From positions 124,001 through 188,000 of the forward strand of contig JAMQCK010000009.1 in assembly GCA_024196135.1 (NCBI GenBank): a DNA stretch of 64,000 nucleotides, given 5' to 3'. The notes under the pieces were generated by a model, which ran no database searches, was not told the DNA's origin, and saw nothing but the letters and a program-made list of their open reading frames with translations. Within the stretch, counting starts at the first letter, position 1. The number at the start of each line of letters is the position of its first letter. The translations under genes were made by a program, and so were the position numbers. The DNA comes from Pleurotus ostreatus/Saccharomyces cerevisiae fusant. Lineage: Eukaryota; Opisthokonta. This document shows positions 11,926 through 23,900 of the stretch, in pieces.

Positions 11926-13334
11926 ATGATTGGCTCTCTCCTCCGCTCCTCATCTGCCCTGCAGCTCTGCAGACGACCTCTCCCTTCGATCTCTGGCTTT
12001 CGCTATAAATCCACCCACATTGGTCAACGAAAGAACATGGGCAAGAAGAGCAGGAACAACGTCCCCGCGGAGGATCATCTCCTTCTCCCCGCACACTCCT
12101 CCACCGCATCTATCGTCGACACCCACACCCACCTTGCCTCCACCTTCGCTGCCTACAAGCAAAAGTACCCGGCGGGGAAATGCAACACCGTCTACGAATT
12201 TCTGCAGCATATCTACAAGGACAAGCACGTCGAGGTGATCGTGGACGTTTGGTGCGAAGCACCTGTGCAGAAGCTCTGGCGCGAGTTCGCTGACTCGGCG
12301 CTGACGGCTGAGGACCGCGCGGGCAAGTGGGGAGGCACCGAGTACTACTTCGTTATGGGTGTACATCCGTGCGTAGCCGCCCTTTCTGCAGAGAGCGCGT
12401 CACTGACCCATCGTCGTAGGCATGAGGCCCGGCACTACAACGATGAGATCGAGCGGGACATGTGAGGCGGAAATCATCCCCCCTTCGCAGTAAAGGCTCA
12501 CTCGGGTAGATTAGAGGCCATGCAACATCCTCGCTGCGTAGGCTGGGGTGAAATGGGCCTCGACTATCACTACGACAACGTACGCGCTCTAAGTACCGTA
12601 TCATTACCCTTCCGCGGCTGACTGGGATCCCTACAGTCCCCTCGAGAGATTCAACGCGACGTCTTTACGCGTCAACTACGCCATGCTGTCCGGCTCGGCA
12701 AGCCTCTTACCATCCATACGCGCGAGGCCGATGAGGACACCGAACGTATCCTAAAGGCGGAGGTGCCGAAGGACCACCGGGTACGAACTTCTCTCCAGTT
12801 TTCATGTACCTGTTCTCAACTATTCTCGATACAGATACACATCCACTGCTTCACCGATACCCCAGACTTTGGCCAGCGATTACTAGATCACTTCCCCAAC
12901 CTGTACATCGGTGTCACGGGTGCGTCGCGTTGAGCGCTGAGTACGACTCATCCTAACAATTGATAGGCGTCGTAACCTTCTCTACCAACGAAGACACACC
13001 CAACATCATCCGACGGATGGTTGGCCTGGCCGAAAGCACTCAAGCACCTGCCGCCAATTCGGAAACTGCGGCACCCATCGCCTCGCCAGCCGCTCCAACA
13101 CCAAACACCTCATCATCCCCTCTTCGCATCATCCTCGAAACCGATGCGCCATACATGGTCCCCACGAACGTCTACAGCGTACTCTCCGGCATGAAGGGCC
13201 GCCTACCGCTATGCCACACCGCGATGATTCCTTGGACCGCCGATTTCGTGGCTGGGATACTGGGCGATGGGTGGGATGCGACGAGGGTGATGGAGATTGC
13301 AAGAGAAAATGCGAGGAAGGTGTATGGAATATAG
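11926..13334 (+). CDS. TatD-family metal-dependent hydrolase/DNase
   Basis: Six exons (11926-12368, 12420-12461, 12510-12579, 12637-12780, 12835-12919, 12967-13334) give about 383 residues. Metal ligands of the TatD barrel are in order: DTHTHL near residue 65, GEMGLDYHY, IHTREAD, IHCFTD and ETDAPY. The third exon is placed at 12510 because only that acceptor continues the frame as ILEAMQHP; the nearer cag at 12490 leads to a stop. From the first ATG the protein has an Arg-rich, acid-free leader (SLLRSSSALQLCRRPL) that looks like a mitochondrial targeting peptide. An inner ATG at 12037 (MGKKSRNN) could give a cytosolic form. TatD enzymes are 3'-5' exonucleases or related hydrolases in DNA repair and apoptotic DNA breakdown. 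Confidence 0.92.
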
Positions 13335-13576
13335 GCACGGGCTGTAAGGTCGATTCTGGAGTCCCTACACAGTAATATCTCGTGTCACGCACGCGTGATG
13401 TCTTTTGCAGTCTGTTACGACAAAGAGAAATCCGTGCTTCTGCTCTTCTCGTCCATCTCCGCCATCACTGTCACTGCAGCAAACACATTTCGCTTGCTAT
13501 GGACCTTCCTCAACTCATCAGTAAGTAAAGCGTGAAGCTCTCGAAGCCTGCCACTCATCCAGTCGCAGATACTCTC

Positions 13577-15121
13577 ATGGACGCGCAAGCTGTGGCGAAC
13601 ATGCCACTCCATCGAAGTGGCTACTTTCCTAGCCAGCAGGATATACGCGCGATCAGAAACGCAGCGAATGACCTGCCCCTTCTTGAGGACGTGATCAATC
13701 AGGAAATGCGAAAGCTATCCAACCTCAAGCTCGCTATCTGGAAACAGAAAGCGCTGCACAATGCCCTCGCCGCCCCTTGGCGCCGACTTCCTCCAGAGAT
13801 TCTCTCGATGATCTTCGTGATGGCGTTACCCGACTCCTGGTCAAGGCTGCCTGCCTGCAAGAGGACATTCAATTGCATGGCTGTCTGCGTCATGTGGCGC
13901 AACGTCGCGCTGCAGACGCCTCAGCTATGGACATCGCTGCGCTTCGATAGATTCACCAACACACTGAAGAGCCACGTTCGCTCGTTGGCCACCGAACTTC
14001 GCAAGTCGGGGCAATTACCGTTGGATTTGTCCATAGACCTCGTCTTTACGCCCAGTATGGATGCCTGGAGCGACGAAGCATGGGCACTGCTTTGCGCCGA
14101 GTCTCATCGCTGGCGGCGCATTTCTCTCGAGAAACTCCCTGCCGTGGCCTACGAGAGACTGTCAGGAAGAGTATTCCCCGCCTTGCAAGCTCTGTCCATC
14201 GGCCACCGAGAAGCCTCGTTGACGGATCTGTTTCTCGGCGTGTTTAACCGGCAATCTTGCCAGCTGACATCCTTGTCCATAACTTATGCGACACACATTC
14301 ACCGCCTGAACCTACCGGCGTCATGGCCCCTCACGGAACTCGAACTCGACTTGATGTCCGATGACCTCGCGGAATGGACAGCTGTTCGAGGCATTCTCGT
14401 CGCCTATAGCGCAACGTTGCGTGTGTGCACGATATCGGGCGATCTCCGTGACTTCAAGCTTACCTTTGGAGACGCGCCCCTAAAGCTCCCTTGCCTCGAG
14501 GAACTGACCCTTGTGTATGAAGCGATACAACTGGGCCAGGTTCTGGAATGTGCGAACCTTCAATCCCTCGTGTTTGCCGCTAGCGGCTTCTCCGCTGACG
14601 ATGCTGTACGCGATCTGAAGAGTTTTCTGGACATGTCATCGGGGTGCAAGCGGCTTCGCTCCCTCACGCTCCGACAGCTGATACGCGCGCCGCTGGATTC
14701 TCTCGTCGACTGCCTCGATCGCCTCCCGTCACTCACAGACCTTGAACTGAAGAACTTCGAGGACTGTCTAGTGCACGAGCAGCTGCTATCCCTCGACTTA
14801 CTCTGCCAACTCGCGCGCGATGACACACGTCCCGGATCCCTGACACGTCTGCCCAACCTTGAACGCTTGTCTCTGATATTTGAAGACACCCTCGACGACG
14901 AAGACGAGAGCGAGTATGTTCTTGCAATCAAAAATATCGCCTACTCTAGGCAGCGCCCTCGGATGGTAGGCGGGACTCGTTTGGCGCCGCTCAAATACCT
15001 GCACACATATGACGGAATGATCAAAAGGCTTCCAAATTTCGAACGAAGGGGAGAAAAGATGCGCGTGCTCTGGCCACCCACGAGCGTTCCATGGGGATGT
15101 AGCATAGGATATATGAATTAG
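13577..15121 (+). CDS. F-box/LRR-like protein, copy A1
   Basis: A single main exon encodes about 514 residues from the ATG at 13577. After a short coiled region an F-box-like segment (APWRRLPPEILSMIFVMAL) sits near residues 70-90, followed by CMAVCVMWRNVALQTPQLW and Leu-rich repeats typical of mushroom F-box families. F-box proteins recruit substrates to SCF ubiquitin ligases; the substrate is unknown. An alternative first exon is possible: ATG at 13499, donor after 13520, acceptor at 13562, which joins in frame but needs a 42-base intron. It is convergent with copy A2 (15203-16732), with which it shares the N-terminal pattern, the APWRRLP F-box and the TPQLW motif. Confidence 0.88.
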   Translation: MDAQAVANMPLHRSGYFPSQQDIRAIRNAANDLPLLEDVINQEMRKLSNLKLAIWKQKALHNALAAPWRRLPPEILSMIFVMALPDSWSRLPACKRTFNCMAVCVMWRNVALQTPQLWTSLRFDRFTNTLKSHVRSLATELRKSGQLPLDLSIDLVFTPSMDAWSDEAWALLCAESHRWRRISLEKLPAVAYERLSGRVFPALQALSIGHREASLTDLFLGVFNRQSCQLTSLSITYATHIHRLNLPASWPLTELELDLMSDDLAEWTAVRGILVAYSATLRVCTISGDLRDFKLTFGDAPLKLPCLEELTLVYEAIQLGQVLECANLQSLVFAASGFSADDAVRDLKSFLDMSSGCKRLRSLTLRQLIRAPLDSLVDCLDRLPSLTDLELKNFEDCLVHEQLLSLDLLCQLARDDTRPGSLTRLPNLERLSLIFEDTLDDEDESEYVLAIKNIAYSRQRPRMVGGTRLAPLKYLHTYDGMIKRLPNFERRGEKMRVLWPPTSVPWGCSIGYMN

Positions 15122-15202
15122 AATTATATGTTGTGGTTCTTCTCGAGTTCGAGACTATACTGTGCAGTAGGGCTTCGCGCTGGATTACACCTCGCATTCC
15201 AC

Positions 15203-16732
15203 TCATCCCACCGGGTCGGCCTGGTCATTGACATCGAACTCGTCTCCCAAGCTCGGAAGGTATTCGGGGGCGTTCGTCGAGAGGTACTCGAGCATGGCAA
15301 GATCAGTGCCTTCCATCAAAGCGGGATCTGTCCTGGTCGCGATAACCCGTCGTAGGGCGGATGCGAGGTCCTGATAGTCAAGTCCCTGCAGCCCATGCCC
15401 GAACGTTAGGTCAAGCCATATGAGGTTCGGCAGGAAGTCCATGGTGTAGGGTACACTCGGGTGGCGTATGAACGCCCAGAGGAGGTTGTATGACAACGCG
15501 TTGTCCGAGGCAGCGCCGAAAGTATTATCAGTCGCCAGCGTCAGTTCGGCGACCGATGACATGCGCCGGAGGCAGCCAACAAGTGCCTCGGAGTCGGCGG
15601 GCTTCAGCATTTTCAGAGAGAGGGATCTGAGATGCGTGCAGTTTGCGGAATTGCTTAGCATGATGTGGAGCCCATCCCATGGATTGAGGTGAATGTCAAG
15701 AGACGCGCGGAGGCTGAAAGATTCGATGTTGGGACAGGCGATGTATCGGGAGAGGGTGAGGGCATTAAAGTTGAGAGTGAGTGTTTTCAGGCGAGGGAGA
15801 TCTGTTGGCGCCTGAACCGCGCTGGATAGATTGAGCGCGCCGATGCTGCTGATATCACACGTCTGCAACGTGGCACTGCAGGCCATGATTGCGGCAACGC
15901 ATGGTGCGAGGGAGGTGAGAATGGAGCTCTGATTGATGACCAGTGTCGATAGCGACCAGGACATAGGTAGTTGCACACGGTGAATGGAGGTGCCGTATAG
16001 CAGATTGAGAGTGTCCAGTGCAGAAGCTGAGGCAAAGACCGACAAGGGTATCTGCACGGCCTCGCAGTCATTGAAGTCGGGGTCTAGACAGATGGAGAGC
16101 ATACGCAGGGTGGAGAAAGACCGCCCGGAGAGGCTCGTGAGGGCGGCGATAGGCACGTTCCAGAGAGACGCGCTTTCCCATCTAGAAGACCTCGCGCTGA
16201 TCAAGGCCCATGCCGCGTCGTCCCAACCAGAATCCCCGCAAACGTCCATGTGGATGGAAATACGCAACGATGTATCGCCTGCCTTCTTCAGCTCAGCCTC
16301 CACCGCTGAAACATGGTTCCTGAAGGGATTTTTCAGCAGGTCGAAATTTAAAGTCGACCATAGCTGGGGAGTAGCAAGGGCCATGTCCCTCCAAGCAACA
16401 CACACAGCGGCACAGCTGAGCACCCGTGTGCCAGCCAGCACGGTATCCCAGTCGTCAGGTACAGCGAGTAGGAAGATTTCCGACCAGAGCTCTGTTGGAA
16501 GGCGGCGCCACGGTGCGACGAGCGCTTCGTGCACTGCGATCTGAGTCTGCAATGCACGCTTCTGCTCTAGCAGCCTGTCGATCTCGGCATCGACTTCGCG
16601 TTCGAGAGCTCGCAGAGCGTTAGCCGTGCTTTCGATATCGAGAGCTTTCTGCTCGCTGTGTAGATGGGAAGCCCGATGTAGAGATATGTTTGCAATAGCG
16701 TTGGCAGCTTCAAGAGCCTCTGTAGAACGCAT
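15203..16732 (-). CDS. F-box/LRR-like protein, copy A2
   Basis: One exon of about 509 residues starts at the ATG whose complement is at 16730-16732 (MRSTEALEAANAIANISLHR). The frame stays open upstream to 16870 but only from a non-ATG codon. The F-box-like segment APWRRLPTELWSEIFLLAV is followed by CAAVCVAWRDMALATPQLW, matching copy A1 almost position for position, then degenerate Leu-rich repeats. The 3' ends of A1 and A2 are only 81 bases apart and converge, so the pair arose by an inverted duplication. The role is presumably substrate binding for an SCF ubiquitin ligase. Confidence 0.88.
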   Translation of the reverse strand: MRSTEALEAANAIANISLHRASHLHSEQKALDIESTANALRALEREVDAEIDRLLEQKRALQTQIAVHEALVAPWRRLPTELWSEIFLLAVPDDWDTVLAGTRVLSCAAVCVAWRDMALATPQLWSTLNFDLLKNPFRNHVSAVEAELKKAGDTSLRISIHMDVCGDSGWDDAAWALISARSSRWESASLWNVPIAALTSLSGRSFSTLRMLSICLDPDFNDCEAVQIPLSVFASASALDTLNLLYGTSIHRVQLPMSWSLSTLVINQSSILTSLAPCVAAIMACSATLQTCDISSIGALNLSSAVQAPTDLPRLKTLTLNFNALTLSRYIACPNIESFSLRASLDIHLNPWDGLHIMLSNSANCTHLRSLSLKMLKPADSEALVGCLRRMSSVAELTLATDNTFGAASDNALSYNLLWAFIRHPSVPYTMDFLPNLIWLDLTFGHGLQGLDYQDLASALRRVIATRTDPALMEGTDLAMLEYLSTNAPEYLPSLGDEFDVNDQADPVG

Positions 16733-16995
16733 AAGACGTAGAGCACGGTGAACATGAGATATGACTCGCCCTGAAGCCTCACATCCCTCATTCTGAACGC
16801 GTACGTTCTTAGCTTTCGAGGAGACGACTGCGTGCAAGAGAGGTGCAGTATGCACGCGACGTGACGGCACCTCGTTACGTTCACGTGAAGAACAATGATT
16901 TCCCAGTTTGGATGGAATGCAAACATGACATCACAAGCCTCGAGGCACTTCATTATCTTGTCCTGAACGCTGATCATCACTTGTCCTGAACCACC

Positions 16996-19268
16996 ATGGC
17001 CCTGCAACTATTGGACCTCCCAGTTGAGCTTCTGATTCGGGTCTTGTTCTACTTGGACATGCAGTCCCTCAAGGCTGTAGCGCGCGTCAATCGGCAGCTT
17101 GCCGTCGTCGCAAGCGCCCCAGTTCTGAAGAAGCATTATGCCATGATAACGACGGGAATGCGCGACGCGTCGGATAGCACGGTACCGCCGGACGATGTTC
17201 TCGATGAGCTGAACGCGTACGAATATGCCTGGCGCCACTACAAGCCACTCTGCTCCGTTACGTGCTCCGTGCCGCGCAATACAGTCGGTCTATACGAGCT
17301 ATCTGGTGGTTACATGTTTCTGGGTGCAGCGGGGCGCCGTGCTCTCCACTACATGCCATTGCCCATGCCGAGCCATCCGACGCCACAATGGTCACTCCTA
17401 ACGATCGGGGAGAACATCGTGGATTTTGCACTGGTAGGTCCATTCTCTGCCCCGGTCTACAAGCGCTTATCGCTTGCAGGCTCTTTATGAGCTCAACCTC
17501 GTTGTCGCTGTTACATCGTACGTACTGCCCCGTGTGGCCCATCAATGACGCCGTCTCACACTTTAGCAGCCATCCAGATGGTCAAGAAGGCAGGGACGTA
17601 CTAGAGATCCGACTGATTGACTTTCCCTCTGGCCGACCTCATCCTCTCGCGAAACAGGACCGCATCTTCCTCTGCACGTCTCCGGCGGATAGGCATCATC
17701 CCTTCCTCGGGATCGAGGTCGTTGGCGACACCATGGTCATCGCGACGCATTACTCGCGCTTTGACGATGACAATATGCCGAGCACGCTCAGCTTTTGGGA
17801 CTGGAAGCAAGGCGTCAAGAAAATGGTAGGCGCCAAAATGCGCGTATGTGCGACGAGGTTTGACTAACTGATCGTCTTACAGAGCTTCGACGCCCCAAAA
17901 TCCAGCTATACGACCTTCATCTTCCTCACCGAGGACATCGTGCTGGTTCCAAACGCGACAAATGGCACGCTCGAGTACTGGCGCATCTCGACCACAGACC
18001 CAAGACACCCAGCGCCCCTCGCGGTCCTGCACCTGCCGCCTCTCAGGACTGGTGTGGAGTACCTCGACCTGGCGTGTCGCGCAGAGCCTAACCCGCGCGC
18101 GGACGTACCCAGGGCATTCCCGGATGCGCCGCCGAAGGGAGCGCGAAGGAGCAGTGTCGCGGAACAGACCTCCACTGCCGACACCGGGCGCACCGAGCCC
18201 TCGTTCTATCCTGCCGCGGAGGACGCGATCTGCGTGTTCCAGGTGCACCTGATGCGGGTAATGAACGAGGCGAATCAGGAGTTTATTCTGCAGGATGGTA
18301 TGCCGCCGATCAACCACCTGGTCCTTGTCGTGCATCGGTCGGCTTTCACGGAGATCCTCGAGCGCTTGTTGCGGGAGCTGAAGGGGGCGAAGTCCGACGC
18401 TGGTTCATCACCCGAGGCGGACGCGCGTTCGACGAGCGAGTCACCCGCATCCTCGACCGAGCCTCCTTCATCCCCATCTACCGGCCCTACACCCGCCGAA
18501 CCGCCCTCCCTCCCCTGGTCTGAATGGGGCCCACCCGTCTCCCGCTGGCTCGACTACGCGCGCGTCAACTACAACTGGATCACGACGAGCTGCGGGCAGC
18601 GCATGGTCGCCACACCCGCGCCCGAGGTACAGTTCAGGGAGGGGGCCGGCTTCGTGGACGTATACGACTTCAATCCGTATACGGTCGAGAAGATGCGCGA
18701 GGTGAGACGGCGGAAGGAGGAGGAGGCGCGTCTGAGAGCAGAGGCAATAGCCTGGAGGAAGTACGAGATGCGCAAGGAAGGATGGACCGAGGAAGTGTCC
18801 TTCGATGTCCGGATGCCCGGAGGGAGTGCTGGAGCACTGCGCAGGGGAAGTGTCGAAGCGACTGTCAATCAGTTGAATCACGAACACAATGACCAGGAGT
18901 CTCCGGCCATGCGGGCCATTAGGTTGGGACTACCACAGTTTGACTTGATCATGGGCGAGGATAGCGACAGCGACGACGAGGAAGAGCCCGCGAATGCAGG
19001 CCCGGTCCTCGTCGATGAGCCTAGCCGGATGCGAACGCTGTTCGAAGGCAGGTTGGAGTCGCAGCTGCCATATATCAAGACCAGGAGCGCGAATCCTCCC
19101 TTCTACTCGGGCGTGATGGCCGACCATAGGCGGATTATTGGTATGAAGGTAAGTGGCATTCAAGTTCCTTCCGCCTCGTTTTGAGGATGGCTTTCACTCT
19201 GTTCATGTTGCTGACATGGGTAACAGCAGGACGGCGGACGCGAGATCGAGGTCTCATGTTTCCTGTAA
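16996..19268 (+). CDS. F-box protein with long beta-rich C-terminal region, copy B1
   Basis: Five exons (16996-17433, 17480-17517, 17567-17825, 17883-19148, 19230-19268) give about 679 residues. The F-box is at the very N terminus (LQLLDLPVELLIRVLFYLDM). The rest has strand-like, WD/propeller-type motifs (GLYELSGGYMF, EYWRISTTDP, LPWSEWGPPVSRW) but no repeat I can name. A Ser/Pro/Thr-rich disordered insert lies near 455-485. A 13-codon last exon (DGGREIEVSCFL) follows the HRRIIGMK motif. It is a clear paralogue of the minus-strand gene at 31572-33926: the second exon is 38 bases in both and the last short exon is kept. Likely an SCF substrate adaptor. Confidence 0.88.
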
Positions 19269-20922
19269 TCGAGCTGACACGGGACTTGTCGAAGGCTCGA
19301 GGGTGAATTATCAGGGGTATTGGGGATATAAGGTTGTCAATCTGAATGTGAACGCTACAGCCTTAAAGAGTTCGAACACATCGATAGACCTCCACATAAC
19401 TCTGGTGACGAGCGTAGCGCTCATCAGGTCAAGCGAGGATCCTGCTGGCCGCACTTCAGATGAATTGAGGCGAGTCTATACCGATCCCGCGAGAGGCTTA
19501 CAGCAATGCTCCATGAGGTCCTTTCATCGCTCTCTTCCTAGTGACCATGCCATGTCCGGCATTCGTCGCACTCCGGTCAATACCATTGACGTGGCGGCTG
19601 CTCCTGTACACCACCCTGACCATGACAATGTTCTTCTGCTATGACATAGGATTTTACGCCCGCACCGGGGCGGTGTGCACTAGCCATCCACGCGGATCGC
19701 TCCTATGGGTCTACCTGAATTCAGAAGCTTCTGGAAGCCTACAAAGTCACCTTATATCGTCTGTCGCTGTGTCTTCGTCGATCCTCATCAATCGCCCTCG
19801 GTCCTCGGGACCTCCCTTCGATGCCCTCCGGGTGCGAACTTCGAGCTGGAAGCCTTCCCCGCAGTAGGGTACGGCTGTAGCCGTGCGGAGCGAATGAGGT
19901 GAATCCGCTGCTGCGCGGTGCGCCACATCGCGCAGATGCACGCCTGCATTCTGGGGGACTGGAGCGCAAGGACGCTACCACGTCTGTAGGGAAGCCTCAT
20001 GAACTAGCCTCGCGGCCTCCCCCGCGCTTCATCGCGAAGCCAAGCCGCGCCCGCGGGCTCAAGCACCCGATTTGTGCTGCATAGCAAGGCAGTAAACCCC
20101 GCCTCCCCCGTGCCGCGTGCATCCGGGGCAGCCCCAGGAATACCCCAGAAAACGCTCGGCTGCCGCCTCGAAGACCGCGAAGGTGGAGCGGATGCACACT
20201 CGAGATCGATCGTAAAACCCATGTCATGTATAAAAGCCCGGGACTGCAGCGTATGGCTGCTCTAGGGTAGGATACATCGAAGAGCCCTATACAACTAATA
20301 GCCAACCGAGGCGGACACAAAATAGAGTATATCCAAGGGAATCATCTAGAGGTAGGGTGTAATATATGTCTAATGAGTATCTATGAAGGAGAGGTCGTCT
20401 ACTTATTCACGAGAGGCGCACGAAACGAGCGGAGAGCGGAATCTATCTAGATCTCTGTTCGTCCATGGGGATAGTAGTATGCGAGAGAGCGGGTGAGCGA
20501 GCGTATGGTTTGAAGGTGAGATAATGAGAAGAGGATGTACCACGAAGCACGATGACGACCGCGACCCGAAATAATGCATGTACCATAAAGTATAAAAAAC
20601 CCATTGTATGCCGGCAAGGAAGAGTTGTTCGTGACAATGAAAGCGAGATTTGACATATATATCGACAAGGTGGTGATGGATGATGGGTGGAATGTTGGAT
20701 GGGGATAAGGGTGTAATTGCAAGAAGGTCCATGTCCCATTAGGACGTCGGCACAATGGGGGGAGCGTGACAGCAGTAGAAGGAATCACAAGATATTTAGT
20801 ATACAGCAGGCAAGTTCGGCCTGGGAGTTTTGTACAAGGACATGCGTGCCCAGAGAGGATATGACGAAGCCAAGGAGGAGAGGTAGATGGTATGTTGAGG
20901 TTGATGACGTAGAGGTCGTTCG
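19269..20922. other. Intergenic, no gene seen; orphan TATA motif
   Basis: No supported coding region in 1.65 kb. A well-formed TATAAAAG on the plus strand at 20229-20236 sits in gtataaaagcccggg but is followed by no usable frame. The segment 19880-20220 is GC-rich with many broken short frames. The right end is the 3' flank of the minus-strand transporter. Confidence 0.55.
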
Positions 20923-23900
20923 TCACAGGCTGAAAACGCCGCCGCCCCGCCGGCGGGACTGGATGGGGTGCACGATGAAGAGCGCAATGCCCAGTCCGAC
21001 CGAAAGCCCGATTGACACCGAGATGAGCTGCAGTGCCGTCTGGAAGCCGGACAGGTAGGACGTGCTTGAGCCAGAGATCTGCTTCTCGGCGAACGAGAGC
21101 AGCCCGCCATTCCCAAGGCCGGAGGGAAGTTGAAAGAGAATGCCCGTGATCTGTCCTCGGTGTCAGTCAAGAGCGACGGGCGCGCACGAAGAGGAGACCC
21201 ACCATGACGACGAACGCATTACCAGAGAAGAACCGAGCGTAAACATTCGCAACGACGCCGACAGCGAAGGCGCTGCGAAAGCAGGTGAGCTGGAAGACAG
21301 GAATAGCGAGTACGAAGATACATACCCAACGGCCGCACTGATATCGTTCTGGTTCACGAATTTGGTCGCCGTGAAGTGGTTGGTCACCCAGCCGATACAA
21401 GAGATAGCGACTAGGACGGGCTGCAGGGAAAGTGAAGTCAGTGATGGCACTGGCATAACAAGTGGAAGGACATACCAGCTCTTTGGTGTTCCATGCCGCG
21501 TGGTTGCGCAGACTGAGGAATATAGAGTAGAGCGGCACCGTGAGGAAGGCTTCAAGTTGGTCAGTGATATAGCCCACATCGCGCAGCCTATATTACTCAC
21601 CCCACCACATCGAGACATTTTTCTGATACCACGGACCCGTCGGATCGTGACTGTTGACACACGTATAATCCTCCGTGGTATCGATACTTTGCCCCGTAAT
21701 CTTCTCGTACGCTTCCGCGCCCATCGCCAGCCCGAAGCCGAGGAAGAGCGAGTACACGACCGCATAGCACAACCGGACAGACCCAGAGATGATGTTCCGC
21801 GACATCAGCTCGAGGGAACCGCACAACACGATGAAGCCCTGCCACATGCGTCAGCACGCGCGCGCGACGCACAGAACGAACGCCCGATGCTCACCGGAAG
21901 AATCAGCACAACAGACGCAGACGCAACAGCCGTGAAGCAGAAGTACTTCGTCGACGCGAGACCGGCAGAAATGAAGCTGAACAGGGTGGCGAGCGTTATC
22001 CTATCAAGGCCGTGTCAGCGCGGGAGCCTCGCAAGAATAGGCGTGCGGAAGATGGCAAGGAAGAATGGGAAGCACGAAGATGGGAAGGGGTGGGACGAAA
22101 CGGGAAGCGCATTAGGCAAGATGGGGAAGTTGGGTAGGTGAAGTAAGGAAGCATGGCACAACGTGAGAGAAAGCGCGAATTTGAGGCAAAGGGAGGAGAA
22201 AAGCGATACGCACTCAAAGATGTTCGAGTAGAGCTCGTGCCGGACGCTAATGAGCTGCAGCATGACCAGCAAGCAGCCCAGCGGGAACACGACCAGCGCG
22301 TCGATAAAGCTGCCCGAGAAGGCGAGCGTGCAGATGCCCGACGAACACATGCCGCCGAAAAACATGAGCTTCGGCATATTGTACATCGGCTTGGACACCA
22401 TGAGGTTGTCCAGCTCGCACGACGCCTCGGATACCGAGATCTTGTCGTGGATGACCTAGGGAGGGGCGCGTCAGCAACGGATAACTGCAGCGAGATTATG
22501 TGGCGAAGCACCTTCCAGTACAGCTTGTACGCGTCGTGCAGCTTGTACAGCGTGAGCGTCGAACCCTGGCGAATGAACTTGATGGAACTCGTCGCGGTGG
22601 ACTGGTCGTCGAAGCTGATGAGCATGACATCCGGCAGGTACATGCAGCTGATGCTCATGTCCAGCACCCTCGCTGTCGCCTGGATTTGCGACTGCAGTCG
22701 GTGCGTCGGCCCACCGAACATCATCATCGCGCGCGCGAACTTGAGCAGGAACTCCTGCCGCTGAATGATCTCGGCAACATGGCGCGTTATCTGTACGACG
22801 TCGGTCAGCAAATGAACTGACACAGGTTTGAGGGATGCGACGATAGCAAATGAGCGAAGAGTAAGACAAGATACGTACGTAGATCTCGGCCTTTTTCCGC
22901 TTGCGGCGCTCCTTGCGACGGCGTTCGTGTTCTGTTTGCTTCTCGTCGAGCCACTCCTCGCCGCCCTCCGTCGTCGGCGTGCTCATCGCGGTCGCAGGCG
23001 TGCTGCGCCCGCTACGCGTAGCCAAGTTCAGCACGGAGCTCGCATACGGCAGGTCTTTGATGACACCAGACCAGCGCGTACGCTTCTGCAGATGCGAGCC
23101 GCTCTCCGAGTACGGCGTGCCAGGCGAAGTCGAGGCGGGCGAGGACGCCTGCGAGGGCTCGAAGTGCATGCTCTTCGGCCGACTGAGCGTCTTCTCCTTC
23201 GTAATGGTCTTTTTCGTCGGCAGGTTGCTCTCAAGAGAATATCTATATAATGAGATTAGCGGGGATTGCGCGCGCGATCGAGCTAGATCCTACCTTGAGA
23301 GATGGTACCCCGGCCGCTTTAGACTCGGTGCTAGGGAGGACGGCACCGGCGCAGCCGCCCCACTGATGTTGCCCGTGCTAGCGATCAGGTTGGCGAATAC
23401 CCCGCCACCCGCGCGCTCAGAGGGGTTCTTCTGGTGGCGAGGCTGGTGCGGCCGGTGGATCCACGACGACACGGATCCCCCGGTCGTCGTGCGCTTGAGA
23501 GGCGGCATGATGAGCGGCTCATCGGAATTGGTGTGCTCGCTGATAGACGACACGTCCGAGCGCACCGCGGTCACCGCGGAGTCGTCCTTTGAGTGCTTGG
23601 ACTTGGGCGACTTGGGTGGATGGACCCACGGCCGCTCGGGCTCGTCGAGGGACGCGCGATCGGAGAGGGCGGGGGTGGTCGTGCCGGATACGAGCGTTGA
23701 TTGATCGGCGTCGTGGAGAGTGAGGAGGGCAGAGAGAACGCCGCCGGGCATGCGCCGCGGGGGGATCGGGTCCTCTACATCGGCCTCGACGTCGCGGCGC
23801 TTCTCCCTCTCCTTCTCCTTCTTCGTGCGCGCCGGGCTCTTCGTGCGCGCCTCCTTCTTCTTGCTCGAGCCGAAGAAAAAGGGCAGGTGCCGGCTGGTGT

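Noticed and set aside
12481..12500. Acceptor cag at 12490 for the third TatD exon
   Set aside because: It leads to an in-frame stop after six codons; the acceptor at 12509 continues as ILEAMQHPRCVGWGE as expected for the family.
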